Of a stretch of DNA of 64,000 nucleotides, positions 21,885-32,921 are shown in pieces (within the stretch, counting starts at the first letter, position 1; the number at the start of each line of letters is the position of its first letter). The position numbers and the translations under genes are program-made. The DNA comes from Verrucomicrobiota bacterium (GTDB lineage: Bacteria; Verrucomicrobiota; Verrucomicrobiia; Limisphaerales; J093): the NCBI GenBank assembly GCA_029556615.1, contig JAKQDD010000176.1, forward strand, positions 124,001-188,000, written 5' to 3'. A model generated the notes under the pieces. The model made no database searches and was not told where the DNA came from. It saw only the letters and a list, made by a program, of their open reading frames with translations.

Positions 21885-23054
21885 CTAGTCCAGCGGGAGG
21901 AATTGGACGCAGACCGGCGAGCCGACGTTGAGGCTCTCGCCGGTGGGGAGGAGCCGGCCGCGGTTGGGGTCGATGCGGAAGAGGACGAGGGTGTCGCTGT
22001 TCTGGTTGGCGGCCCAGAGCCACTCGCCGGTGGGGTCGATGCCGAAGCTGCGCGGCGTTTGGCCCTGAGTCGAGACGTGCTGCAGGGGTTTGAGCGTCCC
22101 TTTGGCGCGGTCGACGGCGAACACGGCGAGGCTGTCGTAGCCCCGGTTCGAGCCGTAAAGGAATCGGCCCGAGGGATGGACGAGGATCTCGGCGGTGGTG
22201 CTTTTGCCGCCGAAGCCCTCGGGCAGGGTGGTGACGGTTTGTTGTTCGGTGAGCGTCGCCTGGCGCGGGTCGTAGGCGAAGGCGGTGATGGTCGAGTCGA
22301 GCTCGTTGATCACGTAGGCGTGGCGGTAGTCGGGGGCGAAGGCGAAGTGACGGGGGCCGGCGCCGGGCTTGACGGCGGCGGAGGGCGGGGCGTGCGGGGT
22401 CAAGGCTCCGGTGGCGGCGTCGAAGCGGTAAACGAGGATCTTATCGAGCCCGAGGTCGGGGACGAACAGGAACTGACCGGACTGGTCGAGGGTGACGCCA
22501 TGGGCGTGGGGGCCTTCCTGGCGCTGGCGATTGACGCTGGAGCCCTGGTGTTGGATGACGGTGGCGGGTTCGCCGAGGGCGCCATCCTGGCGGAGGGGCA
22601 GGACGGCGACGCTGCCGCCGCCGTAGTTGGCCACGAAGACCCATTTGCCGTCGGGGTGGACGATGAGGTGACATGGGCCGGCTCCTCCGGAGCTGGCGCG
22701 GTTCTGCAGGGACAGCGCGCCGGTCGCGCGGTTGATGGTAAACGCGCTCACGGCGCCGGCCGTCTTGCCCTGGCCGGTTTCGCCGACGGCGTAGAGGTGA
22801 TTCCCGTTCGGGTGCAGGGCGAGAAAGGAGGGCTGGGTGGTCTCTGCGGCGAGCGTTGGGCTTCCGGCCTTCCCCTGGCGGGTGTCGAAGGGGAAGACGT
22901 AGATTCCCTGGCTGCGCTGGCCCGTGTAGGTGCCAAGGTACACGAGGCACGACCGGGCGGCGGCCTGCGGGACGAGGACGGCGCAGGCGAGGCCGAGGGT
23001 GACGATCGAGCTCGAGACACTCGAGACGAGGGGGAAGTGACGGTGGTGTTTCAT
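21885..23054 (-). CDS. Lactonase-family beta-propeller protein (6-phosphogluconolactonase-like), secreted
   Basis: YLGTYTGQRSQGIYVF, GPCHLIVHPDGKWVFVANYGGGSVAVLPL. Confidence 0.87.
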   Translation of the reverse strand: MKHHRHFPLVSSVSSSIVTLGLACAVLVPQAAARSCLVYLGTYTGQRSQGIYVFPFDTRQGKAGSPTLAAETTQPSFLALHPNGNHLYAVGETGQGKTAGAVSAFTINRATGALSLQNRASSGGAGPCHLIVHPDGKWVFVANYGGGSVAVLPLRQDGALGEPATVIQHQGSSVNRQRQEGPHAHGVTLDQSGQFLFVPDLGLDKILVYRFDAATGALTPHAPPSAAVKPGAGPRHFAFAPDYRHAYVINELDSTITAFAYDPRQATLTEQQTVTTLPEGFGGKSTTAEILVHPSGRFLYGSNRGYDSLAVFAVDRAKGTLKPLQHVSTQGQTPRSFGIDPTGEWLWAANQNSDTLVLFRIDPNRGRLLPTGESLNVGSPVCVQFLPLD

Positions 23055-23080
23055 GCCCGGGTGCGTGTCAGGGTTTGGAG

Positions 23081-24327
<1,247 letters not shown>

Positions 24328-24331
<4 letters not shown>

Positions 24332-26355
24332 GGATGGGATGATCGTGACGCACTCCCCGCAGCCGGGCTCTGCGGTGCCGGATCGCGGGGACGGCCGGCA
24401 CGGGCGGTGTTGTCGCCGCCAATAGAAGATCGGCCACGTCGCGGAAGCAATCCGAAAGCGAGCGCGAGGGCGGTAAGACTGACGCAGCTCCAGCCGAAGA
24501 CATCGCCGTGGCGGCGGTAGAACGTGGGATGGCGGGAGGTGCCATCAGCGGGCAGGGTTAACCGGAAGCTGCGAAATCCGGCGCGGTAGGCATCCGCTGG
24601 CGTCCTGGAGTCGAGTCCGTGCCTCCGGCCCCGGCGGTCGATCCAGCAGGTGATTCCGTTGTTGGTGCAGCGGACGAGGGGGCGGCCGTTCTCGACGGCG
24701 CGGAAGACCGCGTTGGCGGCGTGCTGCCATTGGGCGGCGCTCTCACCGAACCATCCGTTATTGGTCAGGTTCAGGAGGAAATCGGTGTCGGGCTCGACCG
24801 CGTGTCGGACCCCGTGGGGGAAGACGTCCTCGAAACAGATCAGCACGGAGACTCTAGCGAGGCGCGCCTCAGACCCAGTCGAGGCCTCAGATTCATGAAG
24901 ACCCTGCGGTGCCAGCCCACCCTCTCTTCCGCGCCTCGCTAATGTAGAGTCCTCGAAGGCGGGAGGGTGGGTTTGGAACGGCAGGGAACGAACTTGACCT
25001 GTTGACCACTCATTCCACAGGTCGAGGACTCTGGCGGTGGGCTGATCGAGGATGAACGGCACGGGCCCGTCGCCGGCGGTGAAGCTCGCGCCGATGGGGG
25101 TCAGGTGTTTCATGAACGGCAGGAACCGCTCGAACGGGATGTACTCGCCGAAGATGACCAGCCTTTGCTTGCGGTACGTCTCCCTGAAGCGACCGTCGGG
25201 TCCGAACAGGAAGGCGCTGTTGTAGTAGCGAGGGGTGCCTTCGGGTTGGTCTGGCGGCGGCGGCTCCACATCGTCCGCACCGAAGATCATCCAGACCTGG
25301 TGGGTGGCGATGAGGTTGGTGAGCACGCGGAAGTGGTCCTCGGACAGCCCGGGTAGGGAAGCCTCCGGCCAGACGAGCAGATCCGGGTTGGCGGCCAGGG
25401 CGAGCTGGGAGAGCTCGATGAGGGCGTTGAAGCGATTGGTGGTCTCGCGGGGATCGAAGATCAGTCTCTGGGGGATGCTGGGCTGGACGAGGGCGATGTT
25501 CAGTTCCCGGCCTGCGGGGGGCGGGGTTATCAGGCGCACCGCGCCCTGGAACGAGACGCAGAGCAGGACGACGAGTGGTAGTGCCAGATCCGAGAACGAA
25601 AGCAGCGGGATGCGGAACGGGAGGAAGAGGGGGCGCGGGGGCCCGTGACAGGTCGGGAGCGGCGAGCTGGCCGGAGAGGCAGGGGGCGGCGGACGGAAAG
25701 GGCGGGTGACGGCTTCGAGGGCGGCGCAGAGCAGGGCGAGGGAGGCCCAGACCACGAGAAACGAGATACCATAGACGCCGGTGACGTCCGCGATTTGGAT
25801 CAGCGGGAGCTGTCGGTATTGCGAGACCCCCATGAGGTTCCAGGGGAAGCCGGAGAAGAGCCGGGCGAGGATCATCTCGAGAGCCACCCAAGCGGCGGCG
25901 CAGAGCAGATTCCAGCGGATTCGCTGGAGGGCGGTCAGGCCCGCGAGCGGGCTGCGCCAGCGCTGGGAACCCGTGCCGGCCCCGGCCGGCGCTTCAGGGG
26001 ATGGGCTCGCGGCTGGCGTCGGAAGACACCGGATGCTGAACCAGAGCCAGACGGCGGGGTAGAGGGCGCAGTAGGCGCTGAGGGCGATCCAGCCGGCTAC
26101 CGCTCCGGCCGGAAACGGGATGTGGAGGAGCCAGCGGAGGGAGATCAGGAAATGAACGAGACCGGCCAGATAACCGAGTCGGAGACCGGTTCGGGCGGGA
26201 GAGCCCAGGGCGGAGAAGGCGAGCAAGCCAGGCGCGAGCCAGGCGAGCCCGGCGATGTTTGGTGTCGGGAATGACAGCGCCCACGTCAGCCCGGCCAGGC
26301 AGGCCAACCCGGTGCGGCGGTTCAAGACTCGGCTCGAGCGGTGTCGATCCACCAC
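24328..26355 (-). CDS. lnt: Apolipoprotein N-acyltransferase carrying an in-frame 59-codon repeat insertion
   Basis: LVWPEAS, FGEYIPFERFLPF, VLICFEDVFP, LTNNGWFGES catalytic-domain motifs; GTG start proposed at 26355; repeat insertion at 24851..25032. Confidence 0.85.
24851..25032 (-). repeat. Bipartite repeat element copy D (inner arm type i), inside lnt, in-frame
   Basis: actctagcgaggcgcgcctcag...gcgcctcgctaatgtagagtcctcgaag...ccacaggtcgaggactct; 5-bp actct at both ends. Confidence 0.95.
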
Positions 26356-26433
26356 AGCCAGCTTGCGCGATCCCGCGGGGAAGGCAAGCGTGTAGGGGTC
26401 TGTGTCAGTAGACGAGGCCGGTACCCCTCTCCC

Positions 26434-26494
26434 TCGATCCCTCCCCCCGCTCCGTAGTCGCAGGGGGAGGGAAGAACCGGCGCGCGGACTCGAT
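26434..26494 (+). repeat. Second repeat family, 61-bp hairpin-containing copy
   Basis: tcgatccctccccccgctccg...gcagggggagggaagaaccggcgcgcggactcgat; 58/61 identical to 58427..58487. Confidence 0.93.
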
Positions 26495-26721
26495 CTGTTG
26501 ACGTTGTCGGCCTGTGAAACTGCAGTGGTCGAGGACCAGCGCGGGACCGGACGGGAGGTGGACGGTCTGGCGATGCTTGCCCAGACCAAGGGTGCCAACG
26601 CGCCGGAGAGCTGGGGCCATCCGTTCTACTGGGCGCCGTTCATTCTCCTCGGCAACTGGCTTTGAGCGCCCTTGGGCGAACGCCATGGCAACGCCGTGGG
26701 GGGGGGAACTCGGGCCGATCT

Positions 26722-28260
26722 TCAAGGCGCGGCGCGCGTTCGCTCCCGCCACTCGACCGGGGGTTTGGCCTCGGGATGCCGGCTGAGGATGGCTTTCAAC
26801 TGGGCCAGCACCTCGGGGTGTTTCCCGGCGCGATTCTCCGTCTCTTGCGGATCGTCGAGGTAATCGTACAGCTCGTAGTCGGCGGACCCGGCCGGCGCTC
26901 CGATTTCCTTCCACTCGACCATTCGATAGCGCTCCGTGCGGATCGCGCGTCCAAAGAGCTCCTTGCCTTGAACGCTGCGAGGGAAGACATGATACGCGTG
27001 ATCCCTGACGGTGTGGGCGGGGTCTTTGAGCAGCGGGACCAGGCTCTTGCCATCGATGGGTTGCGGCCCGATCGGACTCGGCAAGCCGGCCAACTCCGCC
27101 AGGGTCGGGTAAAGGTCCACAGTCTCGACGAGCGCCTGGGTCACGGTTCCTGGCTGGGCAACGCCCGGCGCCACGACGACAAGCGGAATGCGGTTGGCTT
27201 CTTCGTAGTTCGTGTGTTTGGTCCACATGCCGTGATCACCGAGGTGATATCCGTGATCGCCCCACAACACGACGATGGTGTTCGAGCTGAGGTTGAGACG
27301 GTCCAGTTCGTCGAGCACCAATCCCACCTGGGCATCCATGTAACTGAGCGCGGCGTAGTACCCGTGAACCAGCGTTCGCACGTGGTCGCCGCTCACGGGA
27401 GGATTCTGCGGTATGGGCTTGTATTGATTCAACTCGCCCAGCGTCTTGCCCGCGTAAGCGGGTGCTCCGGCGGGAGGCGTGAGCACCTTGGGCATGGGGA
27501 GCTTGGCGGGGTCGTACAAGTCCCAATACCGGGTCGGCGCACAAAACGGCAGGTGGGGCTTCGTGAAGCCCAAGGCCAGAAGGAACGGTTCGCTTCGTCG
27601 CTTGGCTTGTTGCAGGCGTTTGATGCCTTCCCGCGCAATGCGCCCGTCGGCATAAGCGTCATCCCGAACATCAGCCTTTTCCCAGGCAACGCCGCGCGGC
27701 AACGCGTGATTCCGGCCGAGCTGCTGATTGCTGAAATACGCCTCCTCGCGGGTCAATTGGCCCCTGGTGCTCTCCGGCAACACGTAGTCAATCACCTTGT
27801 CCGGAAGGAACGGCACACTCCAGGAGGCGGGATCATTGGTGTTGCCATGGCCGACATGAAACACTTTCCCGATCCCCTCGGCGCGCCAGCCGTGCTTCAT
27901 GAAATGCTGCATCACGGTGACGGCTTCCGGTTCCGCGCGGCGGAAGTTCGCGCCCAGGGAATAGAGGCCCAGCGATGTCGAGCGTGAGCCGAGCAGGAGG
28001 TTGTTTCGCGATGGCGCGCAGACCGCCTGGTTGCAGTAGGCGCGGTCGAACCGCAGTCCGCGGGCAGCCAGGCGGTCCAGGTTGGGCGAATGCACCCAGG
28101 ACGCGCCATAAGCCCTGAACGACGGTTTAAGGTCGTCAACGAGCAGCAACAGCACATTGGGCCGCGGCGCTGCGGAATGCCCGCCGGCGGTCTCCGCGGC
28201 GCACGCCATCGACGTCGCCGCGATCACCGACCCGACGATCCGGGTGATTGTCCTGTTCAT
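26722..28260 (-). CDS. Sulfatase (iduronate-2-sulfatase-like), secreted
   Basis: RPNVLLLLVDDLKPSFRAYG, NQAVCAPSRNNLLLGSR, LWGDHGYHLGDHGMWTKHTNYEEA. Confidence 0.9.
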   Translation of the reverse strand: MNRTITRIVGSVIAATSMACAAETAGGHSAAPRPNVLLLLVDDLKPSFRAYGASWVHSPNLDRLAARGLRFDRAYCNQAVCAPSRNNLLLGSRSTSLGLYSLGANFRRAEPEAVTVMQHFMKHGWRAEGIGKVFHVGHGNTNDPASWSVPFLPDKVIDYVLPESTRGQLTREEAYFSNQQLGRNHALPRGVAWEKADVRDDAYADGRIAREGIKRLQQAKRRSEPFLLALGFTKPHLPFCAPTRYWDLYDPAKLPMPKVLTPPAGAPAYAGKTLGELNQYKPIPQNPPVSGDHVRTLVHGYYAALSYMDAQVGLVLDELDRLNLSSNTIVVLWGDHGYHLGDHGMWTKHTNYEEANRIPLVVVAPGVAQPGTVTQALVETVDLYPTLAELAGLPSPIGPQPIDGKSLVPLLKDPAHTVRDHAYHVFPRSVQGKELFGRAIRTERYRMVEWKEIGAPAGSADYELYDYLDDPQETENRAGKHPEVLAQLKAILSRHPEAKPPVEWRERTRAAP

Positions 28261-28317
28261 CAGCGCCCGCGGCTGCAGACCATGAGATGCTGCAGCCGCC
28301 CGCGGTTCAGCGCGGTC

Positions 28318-31047
28318 TCATTGGGACCAGCGGTAGAACCTGGTGCCCGCGGCGGTCACCGTGAGGGGCGAGGTCGGCGAACCCGGCACGGTCTTGTACG
28401 GGCCAGTGACGGCGGTGGCCTCCTCGAGCGTTGTGCCTGTCGGCCAGGTGATCGTCACCATGTTGCCGGCAGCGGTGATGGTGAAGGCCGTCGTCCCGCC
28501 TTTGGCGGCCTGGTAGTGGCTCGCAATCTGCGCGGCGCTGAGGGCGGTGCTGTAGATGGCGACCTCATCGATCCCGCCGGCGAAGGCGTCAGCCCAGCCA
28601 TTGCCGGTGGAGCCGATCGCCCAATCCGCATTGTCGACGGGCAGAGCGCCGACCGGGGCCGCCTCACTCGCGACTTCAGCGCCGTTGCGATAGAGCCGCC
28701 AGGTGGTGCCGTCGTAAGTCCCGGCCAGATGGATCCAATCGGCTCCGCCCAAGTCGCCCGCCGGCACGGGGAAGCTGGCACGATAGGTGTTGCTGCTGAC
28801 CTCATCGGCGTTGGTGAAGACCACCAATGTCGAGCCCACGACGTAGTTCGCCCCGGTGCCATCGATGCCCAGGAACACCTGGGCGCTGTTAGTGATCGCG
28901 TTGTCAGGCGGCGCCACGAGGTAACTGCTGGGGGTCGGTGGCCCGTGCGAAATGATGCGGGCCATCTCGCCCTGGGTGGCGGCGGGTTTCACCCATGCTT
29001 CGAGCGTGGCGTGGCCGGAGATATTCAGTTCAGCGGGGTTGTTGAAACTGGCCCAGCTTTTCAGTCCATCAAAAGGCACGGCGGTATTGGCAGCCTCGAA
29101 TCCGCCGTAGGCGGGAGGTTGCGGTCCCGCCTCGGTATTGCTCGTGAGAACCAGGTTGCCATCGGCGGCCGGGCCTGCGCTTCCTTGGTTGGCGATTGGG
29201 AAGTCGGCCGGTTCGTTGAACCGGAGATAGGTCTTGGGGCCGAGTCGCTGATTGCCGGCGCCGTCGTAGGAGGCGGTCAGGACGAGCGCCTCATAGCTGG
29301 TGGCGGGGTGGGCATTGGTGCCGGCTTCGTAGTGGGCCAGGATCTGCTCCGGGGTGAGGACGTAGTTATTGTAGAACGCGACCTCATCGACATCGCCTTC
29401 GAAGGGGTTGTTGCCGAGCGTCGACGCGGCGTTGTAGGCGCCGATGGCGAAGTCCGCGGGGTCACCGCCGTCCTCGGGGGGGTTGACGTTGGCGGCATAG
29501 AGCGCGTCCGGGTTGGTGGCGACGAGGACGCCGTCGACGTAGGCGTTGAGGATGCCGCTCCACTGGTCGTTGCCGGTGCCGGCGACATCGCCATTCTGGT
29601 ACAGGGGCTCCCACGTCACGACCAAGTGCTGCCATTGGCCGATCGAGTAGTCGGTGGCGGTCACGACGTCATGGCCGCTGCCGGTGGCGCCGTCGAACAT
29701 CCGGAAGCACCAGCCGTGGCCTTCGTTGTTGATCCCGGGCACATTGGCGTAGGAGGCGTTGGGGAAACGCTGGAAGATGACCCAACCGGTCCGGTGCCCC
29801 AACTTGGGCCAGCGATTGTTCACGGGGCATTGCCCGCCCTGCTCGTCGAGCATCGGCCTCAGCCAGGCTTCGAACGTGAACGGGATGCCGGCGTTTGGGT
29901 TGTTCTCCGCGAGCCATGGCATGGTGGTGGTCGAATTCCCGTTCCGCTTGTGATAGGCGACCGCGCTGTCGTCGGCACGGCCGGCCAAAGCGCTGTTGGC
30001 CGCTTGGCGCACTTCGCTGGTGTGGGTGGCCCGACCGGCGGCGCGCACGTCACCCCAATTCACCGCGGTCCTGGTTCCAGGCGCGGGTTCATCGAGACGC
30101 AGGTAGACAACCGGGGCATCCGACCGGATGAGCGTGTCATAGGAAACGGCGCGATGGGCGTTGGTGGCGTTTTGGTAGTGGGCCAGGATCTGGGCATCGG
30201 ACAGTTTGGTTGCGTAGAAGGCGAACTCGTCCACGCCACCGAAGTAGGCATTGCCGCCTGCGCCGCTGGTGTTGTTGTAGGCGCCCAGCGACAGGGCCGC
30301 GCCGGTTTCCGACGGATTGGCGGCGTACCCCGGATCAGTGCCGCTGTCGCCGCCGGTCCAGAGGTTCGTGCTCGCGGGCACGCCGTTGATGTACATGGTC
30401 AAGGTGGCGTTCGAGACTGGATCAACCGGGTTGTAGACGACGACGACATGGGTCCATTGGCCGACCTCGTAGGCGACGTCGCTGGTGACATCCAACCCGC
30501 TGCTGCCGCCGCTGCCGCGGTACATACGGCAGTTCCAGCCCACGCCTTCGTAGCCGCCCTTGCCTTCATAGTACAGGTTCGGAGCGCGTTGAAAAAACAC
30601 CCAGCCGGTTCGATCGGTGACCCCGGAGGAGACGCGGTTGTTCATGGGGCACTGTCCGCTGCTGATCTGGTCGGAAGCCGGGTAGAACCAGGCCTCGATG
30701 GTGAACGGCTTGGTATTATCGGGATTCAGCGCCGGGGCAAACGGGATCATGCCGTAGGTGCTGCCGGTGTCGAAGAACTGGGCTCGGTTCGGATCCCCGA
30801 CGATCGCGCCCGGAATGGGGACAAGATTGAAGGTATTCGTGAGGTTGCCCGAGGCGCCAAGGCTGCCTTGGTTCTCGTTCACGTTCGACCGCACGGTGCT
30901 GTCGTTGAGACGGTAGTAGGCCTTGGGTCCGTCGGCCAGGACTGTGGACGCGTAATCGGCTCGCAGTGGCGCGGCCGCCATGGCGCAGAGCACGGCCACA
31001 AGCGCACATCGGGCAGCCAGGGGATTTCGAGAACGGATGGTTTGCAC
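28318..31047 (-). CDS. Secreted protein with three LamG/concanavalin A-like domains and C-terminal FYR module
   Basis: Three repeats of (AYYRLN/VYLRLDE/TYLRFNE)...FTIEAWFYP/FEAWLRP/LEAWVKP...DEFAFYATKL/DEVAFYNN/DEVAIYSTAL; C-term ITAAGNMVTITWPTGTTLEEATAVTGPYKTV..FYRW. Confidence 0.85.
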   Translation of the reverse strand: MQTIRSRNPLAARCALVAVLCAMAAAPLRADYASTVLADGPKAYYRLNDSTVRSNVNENQGSLGASGNLTNTFNLVPIPGAIVGDPNRAQFFDTGSTYGMIPFAPALNPDNTKPFTIEAWFYPASDQISSGQCPMNNRVSSGVTDRTGWVFFQRAPNLYYEGKGGYEGVGWNCRMYRGSGGSSGLDVTSDVAYEVGQWTHVVVVYNPVDPVSNATLTMYINGVPASTNLWTGGDSGTDPGYAANPSETGAALSLGAYNNTSGAGGNAYFGGVDEFAFYATKLSDAQILAHYQNATNAHRAVSYDTLIRSDAPVVYLRLDEPAPGTRTAVNWGDVRAAGRATHTSEVRQAANSALAGRADDSAVAYHKRNGNSTTTMPWLAENNPNAGIPFTFEAWLRPMLDEQGGQCPVNNRWPKLGHRTGWVIFQRFPNASYANVPGINNEGHGWCFRMFDGATGSGHDVVTATDYSIGQWQHLVVTWEPLYQNGDVAGTGNDQWSGILNAYVDGVLVATNPDALYAANVNPPEDGGDPADFAIGAYNAASTLGNNPFEGDVDEVAFYNNYVLTPEQILAHYEAGTNAHPATSYEALVLTASYDGAGNQRLGPKTYLRFNEPADFPIANQGSAGPAADGNLVLTSNTEAGPQPPAYGGFEAANTAVPFDGLKSWASFNNPAELNISGHATLEAWVKPAATQGEMARIISHGPPTPSSYLVAPPDNAITNSAQVFLGIDGTGANYVVGSTLVVFTNADEVSSNTYRASFPVPAGDLGGADWIHLAGTYDGTTWRLYRNGAEVASEAAPVGALPVDNADWAIGSTGNGWADAFAGGIDEVAIYSTALSAAQIASHYQAAKGGTTAFTITAAGNMVTITWPTGTTLEEATAVTGPYKTVPGSPTSPLTVTAAGTRFYRWSQ

Positions 31048-31285
31048 CGGATTCCTTCCTGATAGGGGTTCGGGTCTTGAGGTAACGACGCGACACTAGG
31101 CCGTTCCGACAGGGATGACAATCCAAAACTGGTTTGCGCCCCCCCCAGGGGCGCACGACTCAATTCTTCAGGATGAACAGGATCGGAGAAGCCAGGGTCG
31201 GGGGGACAGGTTCAAAGTGGGCTCCTCGTGGCGCGGTGACGTCGAGCTTTCTTCCGTCTCGCGGCTTCGGTAGGCTTTGGGATTG

Positions 31286-32725
31286 ATGAACCCTCTGACG
31301 TTGATCGGGGTGTTGTGGTTGGGCGGTGTTGGCGCGGTGCTGGCGGTCGAGCCGTGCGCGATCGAGGTGGTCGAGCGAGGCAGCGGCTGGCCGGTGCCGC
31401 TGGTCGAACTCCGGACGACGCATCAGCAGCGGTTCGTGACGGATAACGCGGGCCGGATCGCCTTCGATCTTCCGGAGCTGATGGGCCGGCAGGTTTGGTT
31501 TGAGGTGATCGGCCACGGGTACGAGGTGGCGGCAGACGGTTTTGGTTATCGGGGCGTGCCGCTCCGGCCGGAACCGGGCGGCACGCTGCGGGTGACCGTG
31601 CAACGGAAGTGCATTGCGCGCCGGCTGGGGCGGCTGACGGGGGCAGGGTTACTGGCGGAGAGCGCCCAGCTGGGTCTCGAAGACGGCGGTGTCGAGACGG
31701 GGGTTCTGGGGTGCGACAGTGTCCAGGTGGCGGCGCATCGGGGCCGGCTGTTCTGGCTGTGGGGGGACACGACGCTGGCGCGGCATCCGCTGGGGATCTT
31801 TCACAGCACGGCGGCGACGACGGGGGAGCGGGCGCTGGGATCGTTCGAGCCGCCGGTCCGGCTGCGGTACGAGTATTTCACGGACGACCGCGGGTTGCCG
31901 CGGGCGGTGGGAAGGATGCCGGGGGACGGGCCGACGTGGATCAGCGCGTGTGTGAGCCTTCCGGATGGCAAGGGGCAGGCGCGTCTTGTGGCGAGCTATA
32001 TGAAGATCCGCCCGCCGCTCGAAGCTTACGAGTGGGGTTTGTGCGTGTGGAACGAGGAGAAGCGCGAGTTCGATCGGCACCGGGTGTTGTGGACGAAGTC
32101 CGCGGAAGCGCCGTCGCCGCCGCCGCATCCGGAGGGTCATGCCGTGGTTTGGACGGATGGAGCGGGTCGGGCGTGGGTGTTGTTCGGGAATCCGTTTCCG
32201 GCGTTGCGGTGTCCGGCGACGTTCGAGGCGTGGCAGGATCCGGCGTCGTGGGAGGTGTTGGAATCGCCGGGGGCTTTAAAGAGTGCGGGTGAGGGTCGGG
32301 CGGTGAAGCCGCATCGCGGTGCGCACAGCGGGTCGATCGCGTGGCACGGATGGCGTCGGCGCTGGGTGACGGTGTTTCTCGAGGCGCTGGGGAAGCCGTC
32401 GGCGTTTGGGGAGCTGTGGTATGCGGAGGCGGCGTCGCCGACGGGGCCGTGGGGGCCGGCGGTGAAAGTGCTCAGCCACGACAACTACACGTTTTACAAT
32501 CCGCGGTTGCATGTCGAGCTGAGTCCGCCGGACGCGCCGATTCTGTTGTTCGAGGGGACGTACACGATGGCGTTTGCGGATCACGCGCAACCGACGCCGC
32601 GATATGACTACAACCAGATCCTTTACCGGTTGGACCTGGACGATCCGGCGTTGGCGCCGGCCGGTCGGCGAAGGGAATCGCCGCAAGGAGCGCAGGAGAG
32701 AGTGGGGTCGGGAGAAGGTCAATGA
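31286..32725 (+). CDS. Secreted protein, DUF4185-like (beta-propeller-like) protein
   Basis: Signal N-term MNPLTLIGVLWLGGVGAVLA; GRLFWLWGDTTLARHPLGIFHSTAATT; SYMKIRPPLEAYEWGLCVWN. Confidence 0.6.
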   Translation: MNPLTLIGVLWLGGVGAVLAVEPCAIEVVERGSGWPVPLVELRTTHQQRFVTDNAGRIAFDLPELMGRQVWFEVIGHGYEVAADGFGYRGVPLRPEPGGTLRVTVQRKCIARRLGRLTGAGLLAESAQLGLEDGGVETGVLGCDSVQVAAHRGRLFWLWGDTTLARHPLGIFHSTAATTGERALGSFEPPVRLRYEYFTDDRGLPRAVGRMPGDGPTWISACVSLPDGKGQARLVASYMKIRPPLEAYEWGLCVWNEEKREFDRHRVLWTKSAEAPSPPPHPEGHAVVWTDGAGRAWVLFGNPFPALRCPATFEAWQDPASWEVLESPGALKSAGEGRAVKPHRGAHSGSIAWHGWRRRWVTVFLEALGKPSAFGELWYAEAASPTGPWGPAVKVLSHDNYTFYNPRLHVELSPPDAPILLFEGTYTMAFADHAQPTPRYDYNQILYRLDLDDPALAPAGRRRESPQGAQERVGSGEGQ

Positions 32726-32884
32726 GGGGAGCCGCCGCCAAGAGGGCAGGGGAAGGGGAATCGCCGCCAAGAGGCGCACAAGGCGCAAGAGATGGGGCGA
32801 TGCCGGGAAGCGGTCGGGGTGGGGAGCCGCCGCCGAGAGGGCAGGGGAAGGGGAATCGCCGCCAAGAGGCGCACAAGGCGCAAG
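32726..32884 (+). repeat. Two 64-bp direct repeat copies (32726..32789, 32821..32884; 63/64 identical)
   Basis: ggggagccgccgccaagagggcaggggaaggggaatcgccgccaagaggcgcacaaggcgcaag. Confidence 0.93.
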
Positions 32885-32921
32885 CGCCCGGGGTTGCTGA
32901 TGCGTTCGGGATTGCAGGGTG

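Noticed and set aside
19379-21931. 850-aa plus-strand ORF opposite rnhC/lysS
   Set aside because: Spans two clearly identified minus-strand genes; acidic low-complexity translation, typical shadow ORF.
24851-25032. Intein or group I/II intron inside lnt
   Set aside because: No intein splice motifs or intron features, far too short, and the same sequence occurs intergenically at several other loci, so it is a repeat insertion.
24851-25032. Defined 5-bp (ACTCT) target-site duplication for the bipartite element
   Set aside because: Other copies carry AGAGT as part of the element's own terminus, so the duplication cannot be separated from element sequence; CTAG ends at copies A and B are equally plausible.
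28090-31062. 990-aa plus-strand ORF opposite the LamG protein
   Set aside because: Antisense frame of a high-GC gene; the minus-strand protein has a signal peptide and three recognisable domain repeats, while the plus-strand ORF is low-complexity G/V/A/R-rich.
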